Shown here piece after piece: positions 1 through 11,793 of a stretch of DNA of 64,000 nucleotides. The notes beneath the pieces are model-generated. The model worked only from the letters and a program-made list of their open reading frames with translations. It made no database searches and was not told the DNA's origin. Location: positions 267,405,187-267,469,186 of the forward strand of contig JAUMIR010000001.1 of NCBI GenBank assembly GCA_030847615.1. The letters run 5' to 3'. A program made the translations under genes and the position numbers. The stretch comes from Gambelia wislizenii (Eukaryota; Chordata; Lepidosauria; Squamata; Crotaphytidae). Each line of letters opens with the position of its first letter. Position 1 is the stretch's first letter.

Positions 1-126
1 TATATTTTTACCAGAAATCCTTTATTTTAATAGGGTCCACTGTTATCCATGGTTTCCAGTATCTGTTTCCAGTATTCCAGATAAGTCTAGGAACAGAACC
101 CCTGCAGATACAAGAGTCCAACTGTA
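1..126 (-). mobile_element. Tigger-like MITE, end truncated by window edge
   Basis: The right part of a short non-autonomous DNA transposon. Its end (GAGTCCAACTGTA) and interior, read in reverse, match the left part of the MITE at 18441-18696: the same 'ccccctgcagatat' block, 'ttaatggggttcactgttat' block and TA flank. The CAGTTGG...-type terminus followed by TA resembles Tigger/pogo elements. The other end lies outside the window. Confidence 0.6.
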
Positions 127-128
127 TA

Positions 129-196
129 ATCATCATCATCATCATCATCATCATCACCAAGCCTAAGTAATGAAAACACACACACACACACACACA
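129..196. repeat. (ATC)n and (CA)n microsatellites
   Basis: A run of about ten ATC triplets at 129-157 and a (CA)n run at 176-196, abutting the MITE end. Short frames through them have no biological meaning. Confidence 0.95.
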
Positions 197-197
197 T

Positions 198-946
198 TTC
201 AAGGCAGTCTCCTCACCCTGAGCATCTTCCTCTTTGCCCTGAGTACTTACTGGAAAAGGGAGGCCAAGCCCTGAAATATGGAAATCCTAACAGCAACTGA
301 TACTCAGAAGCATGCTGCATCTGATACTAGAGATAATACAAACGCCATCAAGAAAAGAGATGGCTTCTTGTCTCCCACTGAGATTTATGGTAGAAAGTAA
401 ACAAGACACATTTAAGAAAAGACAAAATATTATCACCTTCCTAATACTGAAATTACCAGACAGATTAGGCATCACTCCAGTTATAGTCATTGGAACACAC
501 TATTAACTTGAAAGAGTGCTGTTCCCATATGTTCACAATGTAGGGTGGAAACACTGTTATGACAAATATACTAGCTGGAACCGGCGTACCATACGCCATT
601 CTCCTGGAATCATTGAGGGTTACTCACTCTGTTGTCCTGCCACCGCTGTGGCCGCCAGCATGGCCAGTTGACAGCCTGGGTTCTGTCCTAGCGGTGTCTC
701 CCCACCAGCAGTTGACTGCCTGGGTCCCGTCACAGCCCATGACTGGTGAGTGGCTGAAGGAGTGAGAGGAGGGAGGGGCCTTTCTGAAGCTGGGGGTGTA
801 GATGAAGATTGAGTGGCACGAGTGGATTGTAAGGTAGAGAAGGAATTTGCATGTAGGTGGTGATTGGTTGGGTGTGTTTCCTGAGCAGCCAATCACAACA
901 CTGGGAGAAGAAACATAACCAATCCTATTGTACATACCCAAGCCTT
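198..946. other. No gene seen
   Basis: AT-rich unique-looking sequence with a GC-richer patch near 640-780. I see no coding signature or recognisable repeat. Confidence 0.5.
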
Positions 947-971
947 AATATATATATATATGTGTGTATGT

Positions 972-1004
<33 letters not shown>
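947..1004. repeat. (TA)n/(TG)n microsatellite
   Basis: TA repeats grading into a (TG)n tract of about 40 bases, interrupted by two TATG steps. Confidence 0.95.
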
Positions 1005-1740
1005 ATCTAGTTGCTGACGCTGGGCAGGGGAGCCTGCATTGAAAGGGATCCAATGGGAAATGAAATCTTTGCAATATACTGTTACCGTCTGAGCAATGGC
1101 TTTAACATAAGAACAGCCAAAGGCCTGTCTATTTTCTAAAGGAGCCAACAAGAAGACTGTGAGAAGTCAGGACAGGAATGTCATCGTACCCACCCACTAA
1201 TGATACTAATACTGATGGAAGTTTTGCTTGTCACGTTTAAAATGGTTAAGCCAACTCACTGTTGCACTCCTGTTTTCTGGCAGGATTACAGTTTTGTGTA
1301 AATATAAAAAGCCCAAGAAGTGAGGAAATAAAATACAGGCATCTATGAAGTTTCATGGGTTGTAGTAAAGATAACAGTGACTTTTAAAAGACTATGTGAT
1401 CCTTACACCATATATTTCAAATGAGGATTCTATTGTTATAGCCCTCCCCGCACCCCCCCAAAAAATACCCTCCATCTGAGGATCATTCATAGCACATATA
1501 AAGTAATGGCATTTGACAAGTGAGGGACCTCTGCTACTGTAAGAGAAAACTGAGTTGGGAAACTATCTCCCAAGTATAAATGAATATGTCATGTCTGCTT
1601 TAAAAACTCTCATGCTGTGCTGCTGCTGTTACTACAACTCATTAAGCTAAAATATTTAGAAACCTAGGTCAGCATCTAGGTTTTTGACCATTAATGGTGG
1701 GTGGGGGAAGAACAACATTTCTCCCACCTATATTAAAATA
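1005..1740. other. No gene seen
   Basis: AT-rich sequence with a C/A homopolymer patch near 1450. Nothing recognised. Confidence 0.5.
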
Positions 1741-3012
1741 TCTCTCTCTCTCGCTCTCTCTGGCTTTTCTTTGCAAACGAAGATTCAAGAAGGACTCATC
1801 CCGCGCTTTCTGCAAGTGTGCTGATGACTGAAAAGGCCAATCCGAGATAAACATGTCCAGTTGCAGAAAGCACAGCAGAAGGTCTCCTTGGGTGATGTTT
1901 CCGGGTTGTGATTCTTTCTGCATTGTCCTTTCTCTTCAAGACTTGTTCGGCATGAGTTCTCAAATAAGGCTGCAGCATTGTGGATGCACTATCTCCCGAT
2001 GTGAGGCCAGGGCAGACCACTGTTGGTGATCAATTTGGCCGAGCCTGAGATGTTGTTTCAGGGAGTCCTTGTATCGCTTTTTTTGGAGCGCCCCTCTTAT
2101 GATGACCCGTGGTGAGTTCACTGTAGAGTACTATTTTTGAGAGGCGATGATCCTCCAACCTAGAAACGTGCCCTGCCCAGCGCAGCTGTTTTCTCAATAT
2201 CATGGCCTCAATGCTGGTGATCCCTGCTTGCTCAAGGACAGCAACATTCGTCACATAGTCAGTCCAGTGTATCTTTAGGACTGTGCGTATACAGCGCTGA
2301 TGAAAGCGTTTGAGGAGTCATAAGTGTTGGCGATAGGTGACCCATGTTTCAGATCCGTAAAGGAAAATAGACAGTACAATGGCTCTATACACACTGATTT
2401 TTGTGCTTCGCCTCAAGTGTTTGTTACTCCAGACTCTTTTGTAAAGTCTTCCAAATGCGCTATATGCCTTTGCTAATTTGTGATCGATCTCTTTGTCAAT
2501 CTTGGCATCTGAGGAGATGATGCTTCCCAGGTAGGTGAACTGCTGAACGTACTTAAGCAAAGATTTGCCGACAGCAATGTGGGGATGGTGGTGTTCATCC
2601 TGTGGTGCAGGCTGGTAAAGAGCTTCCGTTTTCTTCAGGTTGACTTCCAGCCCAAACAGCTCTGCAGCTGTTGCGAAGCAGGATGTTGGGCGCTGTAGAG
2701 CTGCTTCTGTGTGGGCAACAAGGGCAGCAGCATCAGTGAAGAGCAGCTCATGGACTAGATAGTTTAGAAACTTAGTGCGAGCCCTCAGTCGGCTTAAGTT
2801 AAACAAGCTACCATCTGTATGGTAACATATATAGATGTCGTCTTCTTCAAGCTCTGCCGTAGCCTTTGGAGCATTATGCTGAAGAAGATTGTAAATAAAG
2901 TTGGAGCAAGAACACAAACTTGCTTCACTCCATTAGTTATTAGAATGGGCTCTGAAAGAGCATCACCATATCTGACTTGACCGTGCTGGCCCTCATGTAG
3001 AAAGATAATCAT
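1741..3012 (-). mobile_element. Non-LTR retrotransposon fragment (RT C-terminal half), antisense
   Basis: Read on the minus strand from 3012 this gives the late part of a LINE reverse transcriptase. Visible pieces are ITNGVKQVCVLAPTLF (RT motif before the active site), a degenerate active-site strand LLFTDAAALV where FADDAAL is expected, FTYLGSIISSDAKIDKEID, VYRAIVLSIFLYGSETW and LRWAGHVSRLEDHRL. This is the arrangement of AP-endonuclease LINEs of RTE-like type; the exact clade is not certain. The second Asp of the active site is Ala, several frame changes interrupt it, and the 5' half is absent. The 3' end runs into a (CT)n tract at 1741-1761. The same family recurs at 21232-22306 and 22537-22720. 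Confidence 0.85.
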
Positions 3013-3585
3013 TTTAAGGAATTAAAATAGACTGCTGCCATATCCCACTGCCACACATGCTATTCACTCACACTCAACCTATTTGGTCAGTAACTGTTAC
3101 CCAAGTAAAAGCTGTTACTGGGCCCTAATGTAGAATTGTGGCATTCTGCCTGTGGTATCCCCCCACCCATTACCTGCCCTTCCACTGCTACAACAGAGGG
3201 ATGTCTGCACACCCACCCAGCACTTCTCTTCCCTGCACCAGTTGTTTCTTCCGAGGCCATGAATGAGGCACCTGGCTGTGATCACACAGCTGGTCACCTC
3301 ACATTGACCTCAGCAGATGCAATGTGCATGACCCAGCCAGGAAATGGCTGCACCAGGCACCGCGCAGGCCACATATGCAGACACCCCACCATTAAGTAAC
3401 GGAACTCACAGTTTTCTCCAGAAAAAACATAGCAAAGGGTGGGGTGTGTTTTTTTTAACTACGTGTCTTCTGTGTTTTCCCCAGATTCTCATCGGAACTA
3501 TCAGAACTCATTGGAACTTTATTCAGACTAGGACTGAACTAAGCATAGGAATGGGGGGGGCTGTTTCATTAGGCCTGTGTAGATA
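3013..3585. other. No gene seen
   Basis: Mixed-composition sequence with a short G run near 3555. No domain or repeat recognised. Confidence 0.5.
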
Positions 3586-3770
3586 AAGTCTGCATTGTAG
3601 AAATAATGCAGTTTGACACCACTTTAACTGCCTTGGCTCCATCCTACAGAATCCTGAGATTTGTAGTTTGGTGAGGCACCGGCACTTTTTGGCAGAGAAG
3701 GCTAAAGGCCTTATAAAACTACAAATCCCAGGATTCCATAGGGTGGAGCTACAGCAGTAGATACACCCAA
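3586..3770. mobile_element. Palindromic MITE ('AATAATGCAGTTTGACACC' family)
   Basis: Starts with the block found at 59510-59560 (gaaataatgcagtttgacac) and contains the pair 'aatcctgagatttgtagttt' and 'aaactacaaatcccaggatt', which are reverse complements. The element therefore folds on itself. Related copies lie at 25686-25760 and 59335-59790. Superfamily not established. Confidence 0.65.
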
Positions 3771-4411
3771 GGTTTCTGTAGTGCTGGACTTTTGGCTGGC
3801 AAAATCCAACATCAAAACCTCCTCCTTGCTACTATACGGGTGGTGGTGGGGAGCAACTGGCACCAGCGACCTTCCCTTCTAATTTAATGAAGAAAGATCA
3901 CCATTCCTCTCTACTATTGCAAACTGCAGGGGAAGGATTGGCAATCAGCACTGACTGTCTCTTGGGGTTGGCAATCCAGCAACATCTGGAGGGCCATATA
4001 TTGCCCCCGTCAAAAGCTTCAGCTCAGACTGAAAACTACCCAACCCTGCAGTGCAAAGAAGTCAGGATTCAGCATAAACAAGCATGAACATTGAATCAGA
4101 CTAAACCAGAAATATATTTTCTTAAAACTTCACTACCTGGCTTGTTTAAATGGAAGAAAGGGGGCTGACAATAATGCACACCAAAGATGAAGAACCCTAA
4201 GCAATGTAATAAAATAAAATAAAAATGAACTACACAAACTAGGCATGAGATAATAATATAATTGCCTATAATACTCTAGAATCTAAATATTAACACTTAA
4301 ATTTCCATATCCACAAACCAACTGTGGTTGTTTTCCACCCATACTAGAGATGACATCTCTACATTTACATTCAATCACATAAATGACCAGCAGGTACTGT
4401 TTTGTTTAATA
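3771..4411. other. No gene seen
   Basis: AT-rich towards the right. Nothing recognised. Confidence 0.5.
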
Positions 4412-4748
4412 TACAGTACAACCTCTGTATCCATGGGGAATAGGTACATTCCCAGACTTACTGTGGACACTGGAAACCATGGACAATAGTGAACCCTATT
4501 AAAATGAATGGTTTCCAGCCCAGGCATACCAGAGAGTTGCACTGGAGTACCTAGAAAATGCCTAGAGAGAACACCTCTCTAGGCATCTTCTAAATACTCC
4601 AGTGCAACTCTATGGTCAACTTCTGGTGGAAGCATACCATAAAGTTGCACTGGAGGCCCTAGAAGATGCCTAAAGAGACTATATTTTTTTCAGATGCTGG
4701 TAAGTGAATCCTCTGGTACTGGTCCTGCAGATATGGGGGTCATACTGT
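4412..4748 (+). mobile_element. Tigger-like MITE with internal inverted repeat
   Basis: The ends TACAGTACAACCTCTGTATCC and ATATGGGGGTCATACTGT are degenerate inverted repeats. The interior carries 'ggaaaccatggacaatagtgaaccctattaaaatga', shared with the copies at 1-126 and 18441-18696. Inside, 'ccagtgcaactctatggt' and 'accataaagttgcactgg' face each other, so the middle is itself palindromic. Confidence 0.65.
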
Positions 4749-7700
4749 CCTATTAGTCACTGTAGTCCTAAAAGTAACTGTCTTGCTGATTGGTGTTTTC
4801 AGAACAGTTTTTGCTAGCAATCTCTGTAGATTAAATGGCTGGTGGAAAACTATAATGGAAGGCCTGCTGGTGGTAAGACATTCAGCATGTGCTAACAATG
4901 GATCATTTTTTTCTAATTCCCACACACTCCTTGGAGATGCTTGATGGAAGTCTACCAAAAATGGAATGTGTTGTCGGGGAAAAGATTTTCTCTAAAACTG
5001 ATGGTTGGTCTCTTGATATTCTCTTCAATTACAGGAGGAAGATATCCTCTTTGAAGCAGTTGTTACTTAAGTTTGTTGGTCCTTTTACAATAATTGTATT
5101 TGGTGTTAGAGATGTATCTGATTCATAGAACCAAGCTGTAGACAATATTTCTTTTAACCTACTTGGGGTGGCAGCATCACCAACATCTGGTTTATAGCTT
5201 AAAAGCCACAGGTCATAGTTTACAGGCAGCGGCAACTTACACTAAGGCAGACCTCCTCAATCCCTTATATATATGTAAAATAAGGTTTGGAGTAATTTCA
5301 CACAGCCATAGGATGTGTGACATCCCTGTGAAATTTCTGCATATGTCAACCCCTTGCCTACTGCCCAACAATTATTCGCCAATATCATATAGAAGATGGA
5401 ACTCTGAAATGTCTGAATAAAATTATTTTTATGGTGTCATGCAAAAACCATGTGTGTACCAGTGACTGTGCATAACTGTAAGCATTATCAGGAGTTACTA
5501 TTTGCAGTGTAGAACAAAACACACAGAATGGTTGTGTGTGTACATGCTGTCTTCCAAATAAGGTGAAACAAGCACTAAAACCAAGGGAGAGGGCCCATCC
5601 AGATTGCTGAAAAGACTATGGGGTTGCCTCTGTATGAGCTGCAATTGTTTAAAAGGTCTAAATGATGCAACTCCTGTTCCTATTTGCTATGAATTCCTGG
5701 GACTCGCAATGATTTTAAACCTAGGCCTGGAGGTCATCCCCCTAACCACTCCAGTTCTGGCACAGGCAGGAGCTAACACATCTGACTCCATTGTCTTGGT
5801 TCCTTCTGTACTCCCCCACTTATGACATTGTAAATAGGGGTGTGATTGTGCCAAGAAGACCTTCCTTCCCTCATTACAGTTCTCGGGAGGAGAGAAAACC
5901 CCACCTATACCACACTTCAAGCATTTTTTATTATTTTTTATTTTTAGAAAAAGGACAAAATCCCAGGGATAAATGAGCCCAGACTGGATGCAGGAGTGAG
6001 AAAAACTGCTACCAGGAAAAACAGAATAGCATAACAATTGGCTATCAGGAAGAACCAAGAATTGGTCAAAATAAAAGCATCCTAAAGAAACCAGCAAAAA
6101 ATGTTAGGCACCAAAATCATTCACTGTAGTAGAGAATTGTGTAGTGGATTTTTTTAAAGATAGACGTTGCTAGCCAAAATTGCCTATATCTTACTCCATA
6201 TTTATAAAAGAAGAATATAAATGTTCTCACTCTTTCAAAACAGTATCATGAGATCAGCCTTAAACCTTTTTTTTACCAGTCAGATTTCTCTTCTGCATTA
6301 TTTCAGCCTCAGTAAAATTGCTGGGTTTGTGCTCCTTTTGATACTTCATGAGTGAGCCATCAAAAGTTGTTTCAGTCAGCTCTAGATATTGGTTAATTTT
6401 GTTCTTAAAGAAGCTATTCACATTTGCATTGTCAGTAGTTATTAAATTTCACTGCAATCCCATTAATTGCTACTAGGCATGAAAAGGGTTAATAAATAAA
6501 TAAATAAAGAATACAATAAAACCCAACTCTGTTTGGCACATCAGCTTCAAAGACTTTTGCATTTAACATGTGAAGGTCTGGGAAGATGCAGGGCTGATGG
6601 AGGGGACTAACCGGCACACCTACATCCCTACCCCTAGTTAAGTCCTATAAACAGGTAGGCTTACGTATATCTTATTCAAAAGAGTAAGGAATCTACTTCG
6701 CACGACAATTTAATCAGAAATGTGCTACTGAAGAACATATATATAATAGTGCAATAGTTGTTATAGCCATGCACTTGCACAAATCTGATATAATTAACCA
6801 GCAAACATTATGTGTAATGATAGAGGGCTGAATCAACTCAGTGGCAGCACTAAGGCGGGTGGTGGTGAAGAGAGGCCAAATTGCACCAGGTGACACCGTT
6901 GATGGGATCCTTAGTGATGCCACAGAATCCACAGTTCCACAACTGGATTCCCATTTGCACAAGGTATCTTTTCTCTTATCCGCCCTCCTCCAGCCCTGCC
7001 CCTTCTTCTTCATGGATGACATCATGGGAGCAGGAAAGAGAGAAGGAACCAGCCACTCCTCCCTCACCCTTTTCCATCCATCTGACATTACTTTGGAGAA
7101 CTGGATTATTAACAGCACAGTTCTGTGTTACAGTTTTAAGCAGTATTTGGTGATGGGGCAAAACTGTAAAAACAAACAAACAAGTATGTGGATTTATTAA
7201 TTTGTTTGTATGATAATATATTTTCTCTAGCTTTCAAAATCAGACAATAAATCCTGAGAAAGCTGCTGGAATGTTACATTGTCCCTGCAGGGAAGATCTA
7301 AAATATTAGAAAGTAGGTGCTTCTGGAAATATTACTACTAGTATGACAGGGTAAAATTAGGATACACACACATATATACAGAGAGAGAGAGAGAGAGAGA
7401 GAGAAATATATGATATGGAACAGCACCTCTAAAACAAAATTACCCATGTATTAGTCTGACAACTAATGTAACAAAGGACTGGAGAAATTTCAGTGAATGA
7501 AAAAAAAAGCCAATAAATATTTCCAGCTGTTCTCACTGCAAAAGCTTGGGTCAGGCCATGTAGCTAGAAATGCAACCTTACACAGTACAGATGTCTTCCA
7601 AAAATCCTACTCTAGACTAATTATCGCCATGAGAGGTAAGAGAGAAATCCACTTGAGTAAAGCTCTAGTAGCATTCAGTAACAGGCTGCAACCACAGTCA

Positions 7701-8116
7701 GCTTTTTCCAATCTGTTAAAAAGAAAATTCCATAAACTTCAATCCTAAAATGCATTAGAAATAATATTCCTTGTGAAACGTTGTCTCATAATCACTACTT
7801 CAGATGTGGAGACAAGTCCTGTTTCATCTCTACTCAGTTACTAAAATATGAACTGCTAGGACACAAAGTAGACATTGCTACATGGGGTTTTCAGGCTTTA
7901 GAGTTCTTTGAATAAAGATATTCACAGTCATGTCTGAGAAATATGACCTCTACAAGATCCTATACAGAATAACTCTATCCTTAACTTCAAGCATAATATA
8001 CAGATCAGAACTGCTAACTATTGTTTTGGGCTTTTTTGTGTAGGGGGGGTTTGGAATACTCCAACAGTTTGGGGCTCAAAAAACTTATCAAAATAGAGAG
8101 TAAAATGTACTCCTCG
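4749..8116. other. No gene seen; simple repeats only
   Basis: A 3.4-kb stretch without a recognisable gene or diagnosable transposon. It holds (AATA)n at 6491-6509 and (GA)n at 7381-7404. The longest open frames (136 and 134 codons on the minus strand near 5.7-6.1 and 6.7-7.1 kb) have no family signature and read as chance. Confidence 0.5.
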
Positions 8117-8221
8117 CAATAGCAATGGAAAGACTTGGGGGGTGACAATGAGATAGGGGCTTCTCAAGTGCCCAAAAACTCCGACAAGGAGAATCCTCCT
8201 CAAACCCCTTTCTCATCCTTG
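8117..8221 (+). repeat. Duplicated ~105-bp segment, copy 1
   Basis: From 'caatag' to 'catccttg' this matches 12530-12637 at about 85-90% by eye, including 'gagataggggcttctcaag' and 'cctcctcaaacccctttctc'. Homology stops at similar points on both sides. It is unclear whether this is a dispersed repeat or a local duplication. Confidence 0.7.
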
Positions 8222-9148
8222 AATAGCCTTCAGAACTACTCCTTTTCCCACCCCCATTCCTGACCCAGCTTTTTCCTCTCTCCCCCACCCCCAAGCAAAC
8301 CAGGCAGCAGGGAAGGAAAGTGAAGAGGATCATTGTGGACTTTGTTCCAAGAGTCAGTGTACCATGGTTGCATCTGCAACACCATGAACCAGCTATCAGA
8401 ATACAGGCAGTAAGGATGATCCTCCTTGTTCAGCAGCTGCTCCCTGATTCTGGGAAGGAAGAACTTAGCTGATTGTGGAAGGCTATAGCTTCTCAGCTTC
8501 TCCACCCACCTCTAGATATCATGGGTGGGGCATGAGCAGGGGGAACCAGGAGAGGATCCTGGAAAGCTATAGCCTCCACAATCTCCACTTGGCTCTCACC
8601 CATCCTTCCATTATTGCACAGGGGCAAGGTGAGTGGAACGACAGGAAAATGCAGTGACAATACATGGCCAGGAGGACAGGAAAAAGTGGGCTGGGGGACT
8701 ACATATTTTTCAAAGACATCCAGCAGCAAGGCAAATATGATTAAATCATTGATTCCTCCCTGCAGAAATGAATAATTTAAAACAGCCTATCATTACCTCA
8801 CAATTCTCTTCCCTTCTTTCCCACTCTAGTACCCATGACTGTCCTCACCAATCACACAGTGGAGTCTGTGTCTCATCAGACAAGATCCTTCCACCTTATT
8901 TTGTTTTAGTGGATCAGGCTTTGGGATTATAAATCACAGACATAGAAAAACGATCAAAGCTGGGGCAAATAATTAAAGGTCCCATTATCCATCCATGATA
9001 GGGCCTCAATCCATATCAGGTCATCTCCACTTACTTTACAGTAAGCATGGGCAAAATAAGAAATTCAGGCTAAATACAGCCCCCCCCCATGTTTTTGTAT
9101 CTCCCACGCCAACTGACAAAACACTGGAGGTGAAAAAAATGGACTGTT
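8222..9148. other. No gene seen
   Basis: Mixed sequence. 'ggaaggctatagcttctc' near 8479 and 'ggaaagctatagcctcca' near 8560 are imperfect internal repeats. No coding signature. Confidence 0.45.
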
Positions 9149-9365
9149 ATACCCCCAGCAGGGCTAGTGGTTTGCATACTGAACTATGGCTCTGGAGACC
9201 AGGTTTCAAATCCCCACTCAGCCATGGAAACCCACTGGGTGACCCTGGGCAAGACACACTTTCTTAGCCTCAGAGGAAGGCAATGGCAAACCTGCCTCTG
9301 AACATATTTGTCAAGGAACCTAGGGTTGTCATAAGTTAGAAACAACTTTAAGTCACACAACAACC
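9149..9365 (+). mobile_element. tRNA-derived SINE
   Basis: Matches the SINE at 60383-60605 over its whole length: head with 'ctagtggtttgcatactgaac', a B-box-like 'ggtttcaaatcc', the core 'catggaaacccactgggtgac', 'gcctcagaggaaggcaatgg', and a tail ending in cacacaacaac. The promoter boxes are decayed, so it is an old copy. Confidence 0.8.
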
Positions 9366-9369
9366 CCCC

Positions 9370-9530
9370 TCCAGAAGCATCTGGGAGTGCAATTAGTCCA
9401 TTCAGTTGATTTCCAGAGGCCCTGGGCCTCTTTTAAATTTGGGGTGGATTTTTTTTCCAAAACTGACCCAAAAGAGGCCCAGCAGGATGCTTCTGGAGAC
9501 ATGAATGGCCTAATTGGCCCCTGAAATTTA
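9370..9530. repeat. Fold-back sequence
   Basis: 'tccagaagcatctggg' with 'gaggccctgggcctctttt' is mirrored by 'aaaagaggcccagcaggatgcttctgga', giving an imperfect inverted repeat around a T-rich centre. This is probably a decayed palindromic MITE. No target duplication is evident. Confidence 0.45.
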
Positions 9531-9664
9531 GGAAGTAGACTGTCTATGGACAGATCCTGGGGGGAGTGGTGAAGTCCCCTGACCCCTGGAAGTTGATTAT
9601 TCCTGTTTCATTGTAAAAATAGGTGTGGGGGGAGATGTAGCTTCTATTTCTATAGCCATGATAA

Positions 9665-9830
9665 TATGGAATATCAGTATGTAAAGGGATCTTGTAGCAC
9701 CTTTGAGACTGAGAAAAAAAATGCAGCATAGACTTCAGCCCACCACCCCACCCCTATATCTGTCGATGTACCCCACACCTCCTAAATTTGCAGGACATCT
9801 GAGGAAGTAGACTGAAGCCTCTCAATAATA
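9665..9830 (+). repeat. Unclassified interspersed repeat ('aaagggatcttgtagcacctttgag')
   Basis: The block 'ggaatatcagtatgtaaag' plus 'ggatcttgtagcacctttg' recurs at 25612-25660. The phrase 'gacttcagcccaccac...gaggaagtagactgaagcc' further in suggests a degenerate fold-back. I recall this motif as frequent in squamate genomes but cannot assign a superfamily. Confidence 0.45.
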
Positions 9831-10539
9831 GGACCACCATAACTTGAAGTCAACTTGTTGGCAATTAAAAAGAACAGAAATGTTTTTAATGTTTCTTGTA
9901 CATTGTACATGTAAATTGGTTTAATTTACATATAATTTGAAGTTTTCTTTTTATTAATTGCAAAAAGCAGCTCTGATTTAACCAATAGTTTTCAATAAAA
10001 TATTAGAAAAATAAGGGCTAGAAACCAACATGGCATCCACTTCCAAATATTTTTAAAAGCCTTAAAAATAAAGCTCTTATGAAAGGCAGTAAAAAAAGTA
10101 CCAGACATCCAATTGATGTTAAAAAAAAAAGTGGCTCAGATTATTATTATTATTATTATTATTCCCTTGGAAGCTTTTTAAATAGGAGGAACATTTGGCC
10201 GGGATGATTTAGCTCTATAGACTCTTGACAATATAGATGGATGTGCAAGTTCAAGTAAATCCCATTTGGTGGCCAGTCTGAGGCCAAGATCTTTGTGAAC
10301 AGATGTAGATTTAGTCATAACTAAAAACAAAAACCAAAAAAACCCCTGAGACAATTAGATCTGTTTCAACTCAGCATAATTCTGTGATCATATCTAAATT
10401 AAGTTCATTATGGAAGCTGTTAGTGACTTTTGTGTAAGATAAGGACTTGGTCTACACTATATTGCATGTACTCATCTGCTCCAAAACCTTTTTACAAAGG
10501 TGCTCCAAGTTCTCAAGGAACACCAGAAGAGAGAAAAGG
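9831..10539. other. No gene seen; (ATT)n at 10140-10163
   Basis: AT-rich with A runs near 10110 and an (ATT)n microsatellite. No repeats or genes recognised. Confidence 0.5.
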
Positions 10540-10661
10540 CTTGTCTACAGGGCCGGTTTAAGGAATTTTGGGGCCCCCTGCAATGCTTTACTTTGGGGCC
10601 CCCATATGTTTATCTCAGATCAATGTAACCTAACCTATTCACCGTACAGGATGTTCAGATT

Positions 10662-10901
10662 ATAGTAGGACCCCCATATCGATGGATTCATTATCCATGG
10701 AACACAAAACAGCACACCTACCATAGAGTCTTCCTAGAAAATGTGTCTTCCCTAGCCCTTTTCTAGGCCCTCCAAGGCAACTCTATGGTATTTTAAACCA
10801 GAAGTCCCATTATTTTCAATGGCGTTCACTATTATTCATGGTTTTCAGAATCCACACCCCCCTCCGAACCAATCCCCAGTGGATAAGAGGGGCCTACTGT
10901 A
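10662..10901 (+). mobile_element. Tigger-like MITE nested in the hAT-like element
   Basis: The termini TATAGTAGGACCCCCATATC and GATAAGAGGGGCCTACTGTA form an imperfect inverted repeat flanked by TA. The interior ('gaaaatgtgtcttccctag', 'caaggcaactctatggtatttt') matches the copy at 39527-39778 in the opposite orientation. It lies wholly inside the hAT-like element, so it is either a later insertion or captured cargo. Confidence 0.7.
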
Positions 10902-11021
10902 TTACATAATTTGCCACCAATAATTTAGTTTAAAAACTATATTATAGGCACTAACATAGTATTTGTTGTTTATTAGCAATTAATGTAATGGTGTAGATTT
11001 CCTCAAAGAAAATAAAGAGTA

Positions 11022-11091
11022 GACTACAAGCTAAACATGAGTTAGCAGTGTGATGCAGCAGCAAAAAATGCCAATGTGATTCTAGGCTGCA
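11022..11091 (+). mobile_element. CR1 fragment, nested
   Basis: 'caagctaaacatgagttag' and 'gtgtgatgcagcagc' through 'gattctaggctgca' match positions 30686-30749 of the CR1 copy at 30555-31325. About 70 bp survive, and the fragment runs directly into the GAAG tract. Confidence 0.7.
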
Positions 11092-11092
11092 A

Positions 11093-11128
11093 GGAAGGAA
11101 AGGAAGGAAGGAAGGAAGGAAGGAAGGA

Positions 11129-11172
<44 letters not shown>

Positions 11173-11173
11173 A
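11093..11173. repeat. (GAAG)n/(GAAA)n purine tract
   Basis: About 80 bases of pure purine on the plus strand, GAAG units followed by GAAA units. The Lys/Glu-rich and Ser/Phe-rich open frames across it are products of the repeat. Confidence 0.95.
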
Positions 11174-11280
11174 GCCCTTTCTGAGGGAGACAACCCTCAA
11201 ATTCCCTGTCTCTCTCTCACACACACACTCACCCTCTCCGACGTGCCTCTCCCTCCAGCTTCTGCCATGGAGGGCTGCTA

Positions 11281-11317
11281 TTTCTTTCTCTTTCTCTTTC
11301 TCTTTCTCTTTCTCTTT
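11281..11317. repeat. (TTTCTC)n microsatellite
   Basis: Six-base repeat inside the hAT-like element, pyrimidine-rich on the strand where the previous tract is purine-rich. Confidence 0.95.
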
Positions 11318-11544
11318 AGTTTTGGAGAGGCTGTTTTGTTTGTTTTTTTAAAAAAAAGCCAGCAGGAGGTTTTTGGAGGAGGAGGGTAAGAGGGGGCTCC
11401 TCCCCGCTGTCTCCTGGCTGTCTCCTTCATCAGATTAAGGAGGCCAACACAGGGCCCTCTCTTGACCTTGGGGCCCCCTCTTGACCTCAGGGCCCCCTGC
11501 CAATGCTGATTTGGCAGACAGGTTAAACCGGCCCTGCTTGTCTA

Positions 11545-11793
11545 GATCAGCATTCCGTTCACAGAGCAGGCAGCTAGTTGCCTAAGGAAAATATGCCAAA
11601 ATGAGGACAACAGCACTCTCCATATCATGTTCTAAAGCAAGTGTTAAAACACATGCATACTGCCTCTAGTCCTGGCAAGAATCTATACCCACTATAAGCT
11701 ATCACCACTGATATCTTCCTTGAATTAGCCCGATCCTTTTGTAAAGCCATTCACATTGGGCATTCTGTAAAGAAGCAAGTCTTTTTATTGGTC
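11545..11793. other. No gene seen
   Basis: Unique-looking spacer between the hAT-like element and the hairpin at 11794. Confidence 0.5.

Larger units (their letters stand above)
10548..11536. mobile_element. Composite hAT-like non-autonomous element with perfect 8-bp TSD
   Basis: The ends are CAGGGCCGGTTTAA at 10548 and TTAAACCGGCCCTG ending at 11536, an exact 14-bp inverted repeat. They are flanked by a perfect 8-bp direct repeat CTTGTCTA (10540-10547 and 11537-11544). Length and sequence fit hAT elements, which make 8-bp duplications and begin CAGGG. 'ttggggccccctgcaatgc' near the left end and 'agggccccctgccaatgc' near the right extend the similarity of the ends. No transposase frame is present. 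The interior is a patchwork: a Tigger-like MITE (10662-10901), a CR1 fragment (11022-11091) and purine or pyrimidine microsatellites. Confidence 0.85.

Noticed and set aside
5687..6097. 136-codon minus-strand frame that might be a host exon
   Set aside because: No domain, low-complexity stretches, and no convincing splice context that I can judge by eye.
7497..7748. 83-codon plus-strand frame starting MKKKANKYFQLF
   Set aside because: No family resemblance, isolated, and of a length expected by chance in 64 kb.
8117..8221. Source locus of an L1 3' transduction to 12.5 kb
   Set aside because: Sequence beyond the shared 105 bp does not match between the two places, so a direct source relationship is not supported.
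9149..9365. A functional tRNA gene at the SINE heads
   Set aside because: Only A- and B-box remnants are seen, there is no foldable cloverleaf, and the same body follows in every copy.
11042..11351. Lys/Glu-rich and Ser/Phe-rich frames of 60-91 codons
   Set aside because: Products of the GAAG/GAAA and TTTCTC microsatellites.
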